Below, one piece after another: positions 42,452 through 50,649 of a stretch of DNA of 64,000 bases; within the stretch, counting starts at the first letter, position 1, and each line of letters begins with the position of its first letter. The translations under genes were made by a program, and so were the position numbers. Source of the DNA: Gemmatimonadota bacterium (GTDB taxonomy: Bacteria; Gemmatimonadota; Gemmatimonadetes; Gemmatimonadales; GWC2-71-9); contig QHVB01000031.1 of NCBI GenBank assembly GCA_003222195.1, positions 21,987 to 85,986 of the forward strand, written 5' to 3'. The notes under the pieces are model-generated. The model had not been told where the DNA came from. It saw nothing but the letters and a program-made list of their open reading frames with translations, and searched no databases.

Positions 42452-43620
42452 GGTGGATTGGTCGTAGCGCTCGCCAGTGCAAGGGCTTCGCGTGTCAACG
42501 CGACGTCGTGAACCCGGAACAGCCGCGCTCCTCGCTCCCAGGCGAGGGCGCAGGCCACAGCCGTAGCGCGATCGCGGTCGCCCACGGGCCGCCCCGTCGC
42601 CGCTCCCAAAAACCGCTTCCGCGACAGGCCGACGGCTACAGGATAGCCCAGCGCGACGATCGTTGCCAGTTCGTCGAGCAGCCGAAAGTTGTGCGTCGCC
42701 GTTTTGGCGAAGCCGAAACCGGGATCCAGGACGATCCGCTCCCGCGCGATCCCCCCCCCCGCTCGTTCGGCCTGTTCCGCCGTCGCCGCCAGCTCCGCCG
42801 CCACCTCGGCGGCGACGTGATCGTACTTCGCCAGGTCGTCCATCGTGGCCGGGGTGCCGCGCATGTGCATGAGGATCACGCCGGCTTGCGCCTCACGCGC
42901 GACCACCGTCAGCTCGGCATCGAAGCGGAGGCCTGAGACGTCGTTGATCACGGCCGCCCCTGCGTCCAGCGCCGCCCGCGCCACCTCCGCCTTGCGGGTG
43001 TCGACGGAAATAGGACCCAGATCGCGCTGCTTCAGCCCCGCGATCACGGGCACGACCCGCGCGATTTCTTCCTGCACCGGGACAGGAGCCGCACCCGGAC
43101 GCGTGGACTCGCCACCCACATCGAGCAGGCGTGCGCCGTCCGCCGCCAGCCGCGCGCCGTGCTCGATGGCCGCGTCAGCGGATGGGAGATGGCCGCCATC
43201 TGAAAATGAATCCGGGGTGACGTTGATGATCCCGATGATCACAGGTTTATCCAGCGAGACTTCCCCGCCCCGAATCGTCCAGGTTCGCGACGGCTCGGCG
43301 CGCGCGGCGAGCAGCCGACCCAGCGCGGGCCCGAGCCGCGCGAGCTCGGCAGGCGCGCGGTCGTAGCGGGCGAGCGGCGCGATCCGACTCGCCGCGCCCG
43401 CCATCAGGGCCCAGCCGTCGCCGGTGAGCACATCGGTGCCTGACTTGGCACCCCAGTGCACCAGCGCTTCGCGCTCTGGCTCAGTGATGTCCTCGATGAG
43501 AACGACGAACGTCTGGATGCCGATCGCCGCGAACCAGGCAGGCTGGGCTTCCCACCCGCGCGCCGCGAGCGCCGCGCGCACCGCTTCCGGTGTGTGCGCG
43601 GCGAGCGCGGTGACGTTCAC
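42448..43620 (-). CDS. folP: dihydropteroate synthase FolP with N-terminal extension
   Basis: FolP joins p-aminobenzoate to 6-hydroxymethyl-dihydropterin diphosphate in folate synthesis and is the sulfonamide target. The DHPS core begins near residue 112 and holds IIGIINVTPDSFSDGG, DVGGESTRPGA, ISVDTRKAEVA, INDVSGLRFD, LMHMRGTPATM and LDPGFGFAKT. The first ~110 residues (VNVTALAAHTPEAVRAALA onward) form an extra domain of unknown role. The GTG at 43620 overlaps the stop of the chimeric gene (GTGA). A run of ten C on the + strand at 42751-42760 lies inside the core. Confidence 0.93.
   Translation of the reverse strand: MNVTALAAHTPEAVRAALAARGWEAQPAWFAAIGIQTFVVLIEDITEPEREALVHWGAKSGTDVLTGDGWALMAGAASRIAPLARYDRAPAELARLGPALGRLLAARAEPSRTWTIRGGEVSLDKPVIIGIINVTPDSFSDGGHLPSADAAIEHGARLAADGARLLDVGGESTRPGAAPVPVQEEIARVVPVIAGLKQRDLGPISVDTRKAEVARAALDAGAAVINDVSGLRFDAELTVVAREAQAGVILMHMRGTPATMDDLAKYDHVAAEVAAELAATAEQAERAGGGIARERIVLDPGFGFAKTATHNFRLLDELATIVALGYPVAVGLSRKRFLGAATGRPVGDRDRATAVACALAWERGARLFRVHDVALTREALALASATTNPP
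42751..42760. repeat. mononucleotide run of ten C/G inside folP
   Basis: Ten consecutive C on the + strand (G on the coding strand) encode a Gly-Gly-Gly stretch in FolP. Runs of this length are prone to slippage, which would shift the folP frame. Confidence 0.8.
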
Positions 43621-44132
43621 CGCAGCGCCTGGACCACCTGCAGTCGAGCCGCGCGGAGCGCCGGGAAGAAGCCGCCCACCACACCCATCACCACCGCGAA
43701 AATCAGGCCGAGCAACAGCAGCAGCGGCGTCACCCCGCCCACGGCGGCGGCGTAGTCGGCATTGTCGAGCCGCGCGATGATGTCGCCCTTCTGGACGGTG
43801 GAGCCTCCACTCACGTTGAGGACGGCGAGCCGGCCGGGGATTTTCGCGGACACAGCCGCTTTGGTGCGCGCCACGACGTACCCGTTCGCGACCAGGGCAA
43901 CGGAACCGCCTGACCCTTCCCCCGTCCCCCGTCCCCCTTCCCCGCTCGTCGAGACGGTCACCACCTGCACCGGTACCACCCCATCGCGCCGCCCCACGGC
44001 GACGACGATGGCGATGATGACCACCGCGGCCGCGACCAACCAAAGCACACGACCCAGCGCTCGCTTGACCGCGGGCGGCGGGTCGTCGCGATTGATCCGG
44101 AGTTTCGAGAGGTCTGCGGTCGGAGCGCTCAC
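43617..44132 (-). pseudogene. chimeric remnant: HlyD-type adaptor N-terminus joined to FtsX/MacB permease C-terminus
   Basis: The 171-residue open frame joins two unrelated parts. Residues 1-129 look like a periplasmic efflux adaptor: basic N-terminus, one membrane segment (about 29-46), and a biotinyl-lipoyl half-motif (SAKIPGRLAVLNVSGGSTVQ then KGDIIARLDNADY). At residues 128-134 it switches to the last membrane segment and tail of an FtsX/MacB permease (LLGLIFAVVMGVVGGFFPAL, RAARLQVVQALR). The adaptor's remaining domains, any ABC ATPase and the rest of the permease are absent. The frame is kept and is coupled to ftsH (ATGA) and folP (GTGA). Most likely an internal deletion; an assembly misjoin is possible. 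Confidence 0.75.
43914..43943 (-). repeat. G-rich repeat copy 3, inside the chimeric remnant
   Basis: The coding strand contains the exact core GGGGGACGGGGGAAGGG with overlapping further copies, and encodes [14 protein letters not shown] just after the membrane segment. It matches the copy in rsmH and, with one mismatch, the copy in the double-ATPase gene. Confidence 0.6.
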
Positions 44133-46120
44133 GCCCCGGCGGGCTCAGGCGGCGGATTGCCCAAGATCCCGCCGCTGGGCCGCGCCTGCGCCTTTTCCTT
44201 TTCCGCGGCCTCGCCGCTCACCGCCGGTTGCGGCGGCACCGGCGGGACGTACGGCGGCAGCGGCCGGCCGGCGATCACCAGCTCGACCTGCTCGCGCTCC
44301 AGCGTCTCACGCTCGAGCAGTGCGGCGGCGAGGCGGTCCAGCGCGGCGCGGCGCTCGGTGAGGATTCGCTGCGCTTCACTGTAGGCGTGCGTGAGAATAT
44401 TCCGCACTTCCTCGTCCACGATCTGGGCGGTGCGATCGGAGATTTCGCGGCGCTGCACGACTTCGCGACCCAGAAAGATCTCCTGCTCGCGGTCGCCCAC
44501 GGCGATCGGACCGATCACCGCGCTCATGCCGAACTGCGTCACCATGCGCCGCGCGATGTTGGTCGCCTGCTGGATGTCCTGCGCCGCGCCGGTCGTCACT
44601 TTCTCCGGTCCGAACACCAGCTCCTCGGCGACGCGGCCGCCGTACGCCATCGCCAGTCGCGACTCGATCGACCGCTTCGTGTACTTGTGCAGCTCTTCCT
44701 CGGGTAAATAGGCCGTGAGACCGAGCGCCCGGCCGCGCGGAATGATCGTGACCTTGTGCAGCGGATCGGCGTCGGGCACCGTGAGTCCCACCAGCGCGTG
44801 GCCGGCCTCGTGATAAGCGACGAGACGCCGCTCCTCGTCGGAGAGCACGCGGCTCTTCCGCTCGAGGCCGAGCATCACTTTGTCCTTCGCGTCCTCGAAG
44901 TCCTGCATGTCGACCTGGGTCTTGTTGCGGCGCGCGGCGAGCAGCGCGGCTTCGTTGACGATATTGGCGAGCTCGGCGCCCGCGAGGCCAGGCGTGCCGC
45001 GCGCGATGCGCTCGAGGTTGACGCCCGCCGCCATCGGGATCTTGCGCACGTGCACGCGCAGGATCTGTTCCCGGCCCTTCAAGTCGGGCATGTCGACGAT
45101 GATTTGGCGGTCGAAGCGCCCCGGTCGCAGCAGCGCCGGATCGAGGATGTCGGGACGGTTCGTCGCGGCGAGCAGAATCACACCATCATTGCTTTCAAAT
45201 CCATCCATTTCGACGAGCAGCTGATTGAGCGTCTGCTCGCGCTCGTCGTGGCCGCCGCCGAGCCCGGCCCCGCGGTGCCGGCCGACCGCATCGATCTCGT
45301 CGATGAAGATGATGCAGGGCGCATGTGCCTTGCCCTGCTCGAAGAGATCGCGCACGCGCGATGCGCCGACGCCGACGAACATCTCGACGAAATCGGAGCC
45401 CGACATCGAGAAGAAGGGCCGGCCGGCCTCGCCCGCGACCGCTTTGGCGAGCAGCGTCTTGCCGGTTCCCGGAGGTCCGACGAGCAGCGCGCCTTTCGGC
45501 AGCCGGCCGCCGAGGCGCTGGAATTTCTGCGGGTCCTTCAGGAAATCGATGATCTCCTCGAGCTCCTGTTTCGCTTCATCGCAGCCGGCGACATCGGCGA
45601 ACGTGATCTTCGGCGTATCGCCCGCGAGCAGCTTCGCCTTCGACTTCCCGAACGCGAAGGCGCGGTTCCCGCCCTGCTGCATCTGCCGCAGCATGAAGAT
45701 CACGAGGCCGAAGATGAGGATGTACGGCAGGAACGTGAGCAGGACGACGCCGAACGACTGTCCGGCTTCGCGCGCGCGCACGTCCACGCCCTTGGCCGAG
45801 AGATTCGCCGCGAACTTGTCGTCCGCTTCGAAGGGGAGCAGCACGTTGAAGCGCTCCACCGTCTGGCGCTTCACCACCACCGGACGCTGGAACGTGCCGC
45901 GGACCTTCTGCCGCTCGGCGATTTCCACCGCGGAGATGTTGCCCGCGTTCAGTTCCTCGGTGAACTGCGTGTACGTGATTTCGGCTTCTTCGCGCCGGCG
46001 GCTCGAAGCGAGCTGCACCAGCGCGATCGTCCCGACGATGAGGAGCGCCCAGAAGGAGAGCGTCCGCAGCATCCGGGCCCAGTTGAATTCCCGCGGGGGC
46101 GGGGGGATGCGATTGGCCAT
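44129..46120 (-). CDS. ftsH: FtsH, membrane-bound AAA+ zinc protease
   Basis: FtsH degrades membrane and regulatory proteins. The 663-residue product has two N-terminal membrane segments flanking a periplasmic domain, the AAA+ core (Walker A GPPGTGKT, Walker [16 protein letters not shown], arginine fingers RPGRFDR), and the protease domain with zinc motif HEAGH. The C-terminus is Pro/Glu-rich. It follows hpt and tilS, the common tilS-hpt-ftsH order. Its stop overlaps the start of the chimeric remnant by 4 nt. Confidence 0.97.
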   Translation of the reverse strand: MANRIPPPPREFNWARMLRTLSFWALLIVGTIALVQLASSRRREEAEITYTQFTEELNAGNISAVEIAERQKVRGTFQRPVVVKRQTVERFNVLLPFEADDKFAANLSAKGVDVRAREAGQSFGVVLLTFLPYILIFGLVIFMLRQMQQGGNRAFAFGKSKAKLLAGDTPKITFADVAGCDEAKQELEEIIDFLKDPQKFQRLGGRLPKGALLVGPPGTGKTLLAKAVAGEAGRPFFSMSGSDFVEMFVGVGASRVRDLFEQGKAHAPCIIFIDEIDAVGRHRGAGLGGGHDEREQTLNQLLVEMDGFESNDGVILLAATNRPDILDPALLRPGRFDRQIIVDMPDLKGREQILRVHVRKIPMAAGVNLERIARGTPGLAGAELANIVNEAALLAARRNKTQVDMQDFEDAKDKVMLGLERKSRVLSDEERRLVAYHEAGHALVGLTVPDADPLHKVTIIPRGRALGLTAYLPEEELHKYTKRSIESRLAMAYGGRVAEELVFGPEKVTTGAAQDIQQATNIARRMVTQFGMSAVIGPIAVGDREQEIFLGREVVQRREISDRTAQIVDEEVRNILTHAYSEAQRILTERRAALDRLAAALLERETLEREQVELVIAGRPLPPYVPPVPPQPAVSGEAAEKEKAQARPSGGILGNPPPEPAGA

Positions 46121-46675
46121 CTAGGTCAGACTCGCTATATAAGGAAGGTGCCGGAAGTTCTCCGCGTGATCGAGGCCGTACCCGACCAGGAACAGCGTCG
46201 GGGCGTCGATTCCCACGAACTTCGCTTCCAGCTCCAAGTGTTCCGCCACATGTTTGTGCAACAGCGCACAGATCTCCAGACTGCGCGGCCGGCGCTGCCG
46301 GAGCAGCCCGACCAGCTTGTTCAACGTCTTGCCGGTGTCGATGATGTCCTCGACCAGCAGAATGTGCTTCCCGGCGAGCTCGGTTTCCGGGTCATACACC
46401 AGCCGCACATTCCCGCTCGACACCGTTCCCTCGCCGTAGCTCGAAGCGACGAGGAAATCCACCTGCAGCGGCCGGTCGATGCGCCGCACCAGATCGCTCA
46501 AGAAGATGAAGCTGCCCTTGAGGAGGCCCAGCACCAGCAACTCGCCATCCGGATAGGCCGCGGTGATTTCCCGGCCCAGGGCCTGGACTCGCTCGGCGAT
46601 CATCTCCTCGTCGAAGACAATGCGCTTGAGCTCACGCCCGCCGGTCTGCTTGAGCTGAGCCGTGCTCGGTAACAT
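46121..46675 (-). CDS. hpt: hypoxanthine phosphoribosyltransferase
   Basis: Hpt converts hypoxanthine or guanine plus PRPP to IMP or GMP. The 184-residue product contains the PRPP loop [29 protein letters not shown] and the C-terminal [16 protein letters not shown] motif. The ATG at 46675 lies inside the end of tilS (44-nt overlap); a start a few codons downstream is possible because the conserved part begins at [10 protein letters not shown]. It ends directly before ftsH. Confidence 0.94.
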   Translation of the reverse strand: MLPSTAQLKQTGGRELKRIVFDEEMIAERVQALGREITAAYPDGELLVLGLLKGSFIFLSDLVRRIDRPLQVDFLVASSYGEGTVSSGNVRLVYDPETELAGKHILLVEDIIDTGKTLNKLVGLLRQRRPRSLEICALLHKHVAEHLELEAKFVGIDAPTLFLVGYGLDHAENFRHLPYIASLT

Positions 46676-48005
46676 CCAACCTCACCGCTCGAGTTCCGGG
46701 CTCTGGCACCCCTGCCGCACTGCGACAGATGCCTGGGACCCAGAGAATGGTTGCTCCTCTACTCACTACGGGATAGCGCGGCCGTGCGCTGCGCGGCACT
46801 CGCGCTTCCATTAATAGGCGTCGCAGCGGCCGATGCCCCACCCCACCGAGCGGCACCAGCGAGTCGCCGCGAGCGGGCAGGCGGACTTCCCACGCATCGC
46901 TGTCCACCCACGTCGTCCAGGTGGCGCGCTCGATCTGTGCCGGTGCCGCCGCGGGCGACCACTGAATCTCGAAGTCTCCGAACAGCGCTGAACCACGGTC
47001 TCCGCTCGGTGCGATACGCTCGAGCGCACAGCCGATCGCGGCCTCGCGCCCCACCCGCAGCCGATCGAAGGCGACCTCGGCCGTCCAGCCACTCCCCAAC
47101 GGGAGCCAGCGGCCCGAGGGCCGCTCGGCGAACCTTGCCAGTTGCCGCGCCTTGGCGGGACCTAGGATCAGCCCCACCCTGCGGGCCGCCGCACGCAACA
47201 GCGCAACAGACAATGCGTTATCATAGCCGCACACACTCGCGCGGGCAACGGCGAAGCCGTCTCGCTCCACGCCAAGCGCGAGGTCCGGGACCACATCCAA
47301 CACCAGATCCCATGCGCGACGGTCACTTGCCGCATGTCGCCCGTGCTCGAGCAAATCACTCCGCAGCCGGCGACCGAGGCGTTCGGTCAGCAGCGGCAGC
47401 AGTGTCGTCCGCACCCACGAGCGCACGTGACGAGCATCGCGATTCGCCGGATCGTCGTAAACCGGAAGACCCCGCTCCGCCGCGTACGAGACCAGCTCGG
47501 CGTGAGTAAACGGCAGCAGCGGCCGCACGAGCCCGCCGCGTCGCCGGGCCGCGATACCGGCGAGACCGGCGGCCGCGCTGCCGCGCAGCGCGCGCAACAC
47601 GATGGTTTCGACTTGATCGTCCTGGTGATGCGCCGTGACGATGTACTTCGACCCGCGGCGCCGCTGCACCTCGCGCAGCCAGCCGTAGCGCGCACGCCGG
47701 GCTCTCGTCTCGCTGGAATCCGCGCCGAGCTGGAGTTCGGCGAGCTCGAAGGGCAGCCCGTATTTTTCGGCGAGCGCTCGGACCGACCGTCCAACCATCC
47801 GACTGTCCGACGAGATTCCGTGATCGACATGAGCAACCACAAGCGACAAGCGCAGCTCGGTGACGATGCCGTTCAGCAGATCGAGCAGCGCCACCGAATC
47901 CGCACCACCTGACACGGCAACGATCGCCTCGCCCGGCTCGCGAAAGAGCCGAGTTGCCTGGATATGCGCGACCAAGCGCGCCGGGAGCGAGGTGATGGTG
48001 GCCAT
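46632..48005 (-). CDS. tilS: TilS, tRNA(Ile)-lysidine synthetase
   Basis: TilS converts C34 of tRNA-Ile(CAU) to lysidine so that it reads AUA. The 457-residue protein has the ATP pyrophosphatase motif AVSGGADSVALLD, VAHVDHGI, TAHHQDDQVETIVLRALRG, and a C-terminal substrate-binding domain. I start at ATG 48005; the longer open frame upstream crosses the divergent + strand gene and has no family similarity. Only 12 bp separate its ATG from that of the flavin-reductase gene. Confidence 0.93.
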   Translation of the reverse strand: MATITSLPARLVAHIQATRLFREPGEAIVAVSGGADSVALLDLLNGIVTELRLSLVVAHVDHGISSDSRMVGRSVRALAEKYGLPFELAELQLGADSSETRARRARYGWLREVQRRRGSKYIVTAHHQDDQVETIVLRALRGSAAAGLAGIAARRRGGLVRPLLPFTHAELVSYAAERGLPVYDDPANRDARHVRSWVRTTLLPLLTERLGRRLRSDLLEHGRHAASDRRAWDLVLDVVPDLALGVERDGFAVARASVCGYDNALSVALLRAAARRVGLILGPAKARQLARFAERPSGRWLPLGSGWTAEVAFDRLRVGREAAIGCALERIAPSGDRGSALFGDFEIQWSPAAAPAQIERATWTTWVDSDAWEVRLPARGDSLVPLGGVGHRPLRRLLMEARVPRSARPRYPVVSRGATILWVPGICRSAAGVPEPGTRAVRLDVTEHGSAQADRRA

Positions 48006-48017
48006 GTATCTTGAAGT

Positions 48018-48602
48018 ATGCTCCAACCGGACCTCACCTACCAACTCCTGCGCAATCTGACGTCTCCAGTTGTAGCGATTACCGCCGTCCGAGCCGGCAA
48101 AGAGAACGGCATGATTTCCGATGCGGCGGTGCGCGCGTCGATCGTGCCGACGGTGCCTCGCCTCTCGGTCTACATCCACAAATTCAACTTTAGTCACGAT
48201 ATGATTTACGAGACGGGGCGCTTCGCGCTGCATCTCCTGCACACGAAGCAGTTCGATGTGGTGCGGCGGCTCGGTTTCGTCAGCGGGCGCGACCAGGACA
48301 AGCTCGCCGCGATTCCGCATCACGCGGGAACGCTAGGCGTCCCGATCCTCGATGAGTGTTTTGCGCATTTCGAATGCAGCGTGGTGAACGTGATGGACAC
48401 GGGCAGCTCGACGCTGTTTCTTGGGGATGTCGTCGCGGTGGGCCGCGGCAAGGCCGCGGGCGAGCTGCTCACGGCGACGCATTTTCGGTCGAACATGCCG
48501 GCGGAGTGGCAGCGCGAATACGAAGCGAAACTGAAGGAGGCGCAACGGTACGCGGAAGCGCGGTCACGGGACATCAAACCCGTCGTTTGGCAACGGAGGT
48601 GA
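48018..48602 (+). CDS. flavin reductase-like domain protein (FMN-binding split barrel)
   Basis: A 194-residue protein with the flavin-reductase-like split-barrel pattern: LLRNLTSPVVAITAVRAGKE near the N-terminus, NGMISDAAVRASIVPTVPRL, and FAHFECSVVNVMDTGSSTLF followed by LGDVVAVG. Members bind FMN and reduce it or use it on small substrates; no specific substrate can be named. It is one of only two + strand genes and stands head to head with tilS at 12 bp. The next gene starts 3 bp after its stop. Confidence 0.85.
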   Translation: MLQPDLTYQLLRNLTSPVVAITAVRAGKENGMISDAAVRASIVPTVPRLSVYIHKFNFSHDMIYETGRFALHLLHTKQFDVVRRLGFVSGRDQDKLAAIPHHAGTLGVPILDECFAHFECSVVNVMDTGSSTLFLGDVVAVGRGKAAGELLTATHFRSNMPAEWQREYEAKLKEAQRYAEARSRDIKPVVWQRR

Positions 48603-48605
48603 CTT

Positions 48606-49061
48606 ATGCGCGCACTGATCGGATCTGGGCTGACCTTGGTAGCGCTCGCGTGCGGGCCAGTGGGGGACCCACGCCCGATCCTGGATACCGACAAGACGGC
48701 GATGCGGGCCTCGTTGGACAGTTTTACCGCGTACGTCGTGACGCATCGAGACTCGCTGGCCGCCGCGATGTACGCCGAGAACGCGACGTTCATGCCGCCC
48801 AATCAAGCCATGGTGCAAGGTCGCGCCGCCATTCGCGCGTGGATCAAGCAGCTTCCCCCGATCAGTCACTTCACCGCTTCGGCGATCGCGATCAACGGGC
48901 GCGGCGAACTCGGGTACATCCGGGGCACCTACCAAACGCTCTTCGTGACCGGCGCGTCGGACCACGGGAAGTTCCTGGAAGTGCGGCGGCGCGAAAAAGA
49001 TGGGCGCTGGTTGATCATTGCGGACATCTTCAATTCGGATCTGCCGGTGCCCACACGCTGA
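48606..49061 (+). CDS. DUF4440/SnoaL-like lipoprotein
   Basis: A 151-residue protein with a lipoprotein signal (MRALIGSGLTLVALAC, lipobox ending in Cys16) and an NTF2-like cone fold typical of DUF4440 (YAENATFMPPNQAMVQGRAA, WLIIADIFNSDLP). Such proteins have varied or unknown roles. It follows the flavin reductase-like gene by 3 bp. The final codons and the stop lie inside palindromic repeat C, so its C-terminus was probably set by that element. Confidence 0.82.
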   Translation: MRALIGSGLTLVALACGPVGDPRPILDTDKTAMRASLDSFTAYVVTHRDSLAAAMYAENATFMPPNQAMVQGRAAIRAWIKQLPPISHFTASAIAINGRGELGYIRGTYQTLFVTGASDHGKFLEVRRREKDGRWLIIADIFNSDLPVPTR

Positions 49062-49081
49062 AGCGTGCCCTTTAGGGTGTG
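49052..49081. repeat. shortened palindromic repeat C at the end of the lipoprotein gene
   Basis: CACACGCTGAAGCGTG runs directly into CCCTTTAGGGTGTG. These are the first and third hairpins of repeat B (29337-29416) with the middle hairpin missing, and they pair with each other through CACAC/GTGTG. The stop codon of the preceding gene (49059-49061) lies in the CTGAAG loop. Confidence 0.8.
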
Positions 49082-49089
49082 ACACCCCC

Positions 49090-49126
49090 AAAAAGAAAAT
49101 CCCGGGACTCACCTGTCCCGGGATTT
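49090..49126 (-). terminator. intrinsic terminator after tRNA-Met
   Basis: An 11-bp stem AATCCCGGGAC/GTCCCGGGATT with a short loop is followed on the minus strand by ATTTTCTTTTT. It ends the tRNA-Met transcript 5 bp downstream of the tRNA and could also act weakly on the + strand transcript. Confidence 0.88.
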
Positions 49127-49130
49127 CGCA

Positions 49131-49205
49131 TAGCAGGGGTGGGATTCGAACCCACGACCCCGGCATTATGAGTGCCGTGCTCTCACCAGGCTGAGCTACC
49201 CTGCC
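49131..49205 (-). tRNA. tRNA-Met (CAT anticodon), elongator type
   Basis: Minus-strand cloverleaf: acceptor GGCAGGG/CCCTGCT with a G1-U72 pair, anticodon stem CGGCA/TGCCG around CTCATAA (anticodon CAT), T arm GTGGG-TTCGAAT-CCCAC, discriminator A. The anticodon stem lacks the three G-C pairs of initiator tRNA, and the body resembles elongator tRNA-Met rather than tRNA-Ile2. CCA is not encoded. Confidence 0.95.
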
Positions 49206-49236
49206 GCAGGACGCGCTCAAAAACCTAGCAAGGTCG

Positions 49237-50637
49237 CTAGTTAACGCCAACCCTCCCCTGCACCGACGCGATCAGCTTCGCCGAGTCGTAGCCGACGCCG
49301 TCTTTGAACACAATCGTGGGACTGCGAATCACCGACGGATCGGCAGTCAAATCGCCGTGCAGCACCACGAGGTCCGCCAGCTTCCCCGGCTCGACAGTCC
49401 CGAGCGTCTGCTGCACGCCGAGGATCTTGGCGCCGTTCAGGGTCATGATCTGGATGGCTTGCGCTGGCGTGAAGCCGGCCTCGATGAAGAGCTCATAGTT
49501 GCGCTGGTCGCCGAACCCGGCGAGCGCACCGCCGATGCCCGTCGGGTCGACACCCGCGGCCAGCGTGCCGCCCGCGTCGACGAACGCCCGCTCGAACGCC
49601 ATCGCGTTCTTGAACGCCGGCAGCGATACCCAACCGGTGCCGCTCGAGTCGATCTGGTGGCGCATCTTCAGGTAACTCTCACGGACTTCCGAATCCATCG
49701 CCTGCAGCGTGCGCTCATCCTTCGTCGGACGATTCGCTACGAACGGCTCGTATACGGCCAGGGTGGACGTCATCGCGACATGGTGCTGCACGAGCGAGCG
49801 AATCGTGGCCTGCCCGGCGTCGCCCTTGGGATCCGACGCGCTGATCTGCGTCATCAGATTGGTCGGGCACACGTCGGCCGGCCTGCCGGTCGTGAAATCG
49901 GAGGCGGTGAGCATGCCGTGCTCGAGATTGTCGATACCCAGCGCGACGGCCTCCTGGAAACTTACTGAGCACAAATGGCCCGTGACCTTGATGCCCTTCT
50001 TGTGCGCCTCCTGAATCGCGGCGCCCAGCTCCGCGCGCCGGATGTCGGTGTACGCCTTGATCCACGTCGCGCCCTCTGCGGCCCAGTAGTCGACGAAGCG
50101 GCGCGCTGCCTCAGGCGAATTCAGGATCGCCATCGCGCCGCCGCCGGCCGAACCGGTGATGTAGGGCGCTGTAAGATGGATGCGCGGTCCGGGCGCGAGG
50201 CCGTGATCGATCCAATCCTTCAGATTGATCTCGGCGTACGGTGACCGGCTGCCCGTCGTGCGGATCGTCGTGACACCGGAGCCGAGGTAGAGGTGCGATC
50301 CCGTGTACCCCATCTGCACCGCCCGGCCACCCGCCGCGGTATAGAAGAGGTGGTCGTGCATCCCAATGATGCCGGGGATCACCGTCGAACCGCTCATGTC
50401 CATGACGCGCGCGCCGGCCGGGATCTGCACCGACGCCGCCGGTCCTACGGCCGCGATCTTGCCGGCGCGAATCACGACCGTCTGATCGCTCTTCGGAGCG
50501 GCGCCCGTCCCATCGACGAGCAGCACATGCGTCAACGCCACCACGGAGGTATCGACAGCGATGTATTCACGCACGCTGGCCGCGAAGGAATCGGGGCGCT
50601 GCGCCACGAGCGTGAGCACCAATGTGAGCGCGTACAT
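49237..50637 (-). CDS. exported amidohydrolase-family protein
   Basis: The 466-residue product starts with a short hydrophobic signal-like segment (MYALTLVLTLVAQ) and is a metal-dependent amidohydrolase. It has the HxH motif in GMHDHLF, the bridging lysine in WIKAYTD, later metal histidines in VTGHLC and NLEHGML, and the active-site Asp in AAGVDPTG. The closest pattern is the imidazolonepropionase-like group that often hydrolyses peptides or drug-like amides. Substrate unknown. It follows the multicopper oxidase by 12 bp. Confidence 0.88.
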   Translation of the reverse strand: MYALTLVLTLVAQRPDSFAASVREYIAVDTSVVALTHVLLVDGTGAAPKSDQTVVIRAGKIAAVGPAASVQIPAGARVMDMSGSTVIPGIIGMHDHLFYTAAGGRAVQMGYTGSHLYLGSGVTTIRTTGSRSPYAEINLKDWIDHGLAPGPRIHLTAPYITGSAGGGAMAILNSPEAARRFVDYWAAEGATWIKAYTDIRRAELGAAIQEAHKKGIKVTGHLCSVSFQEAVALGIDNLEHGMLTASDFTTGRPADVCPTNLMTQISASDPKGDAGQATIRSLVQHHVAMTSTLAVYEPFVANRPTKDERTLQAMDSEVRESYLKMRHQIDSSGTGWVSLPAFKNAMAFERAFVDAGGTLAAGVDPTGIGGALAGFGDQRNYELFIEAGFTPAQAIQIMTLNGAKILGVQQTLGTVEPGKLADLVVLHGDLTADPSVIRSPTIVFKDGVGYDSAKLIASVQGRVGVN

Positions 50638-50649
50638 GAAGGCTCCTCG

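Noticed and set aside
43617..44132. A normal, complete efflux adaptor
   Set aside because: The product stops in the middle of the lipoyl domain and ends with an ABC permease tail, so it cannot be a standard adaptor.
44756..46672. 638-codon open frame on the + strand
   Set aside because: Opposite ftsH and hpt, whose motifs are complete. No domain or start signal supports the + strand frame.
49131..49205. tRNA-Ile2 (CAT anticodon modified to lysidine) for the CAT tRNA
   Set aside because: TilS is present, but the tRNA body and anticodon arm match elongator tRNA-Met better.
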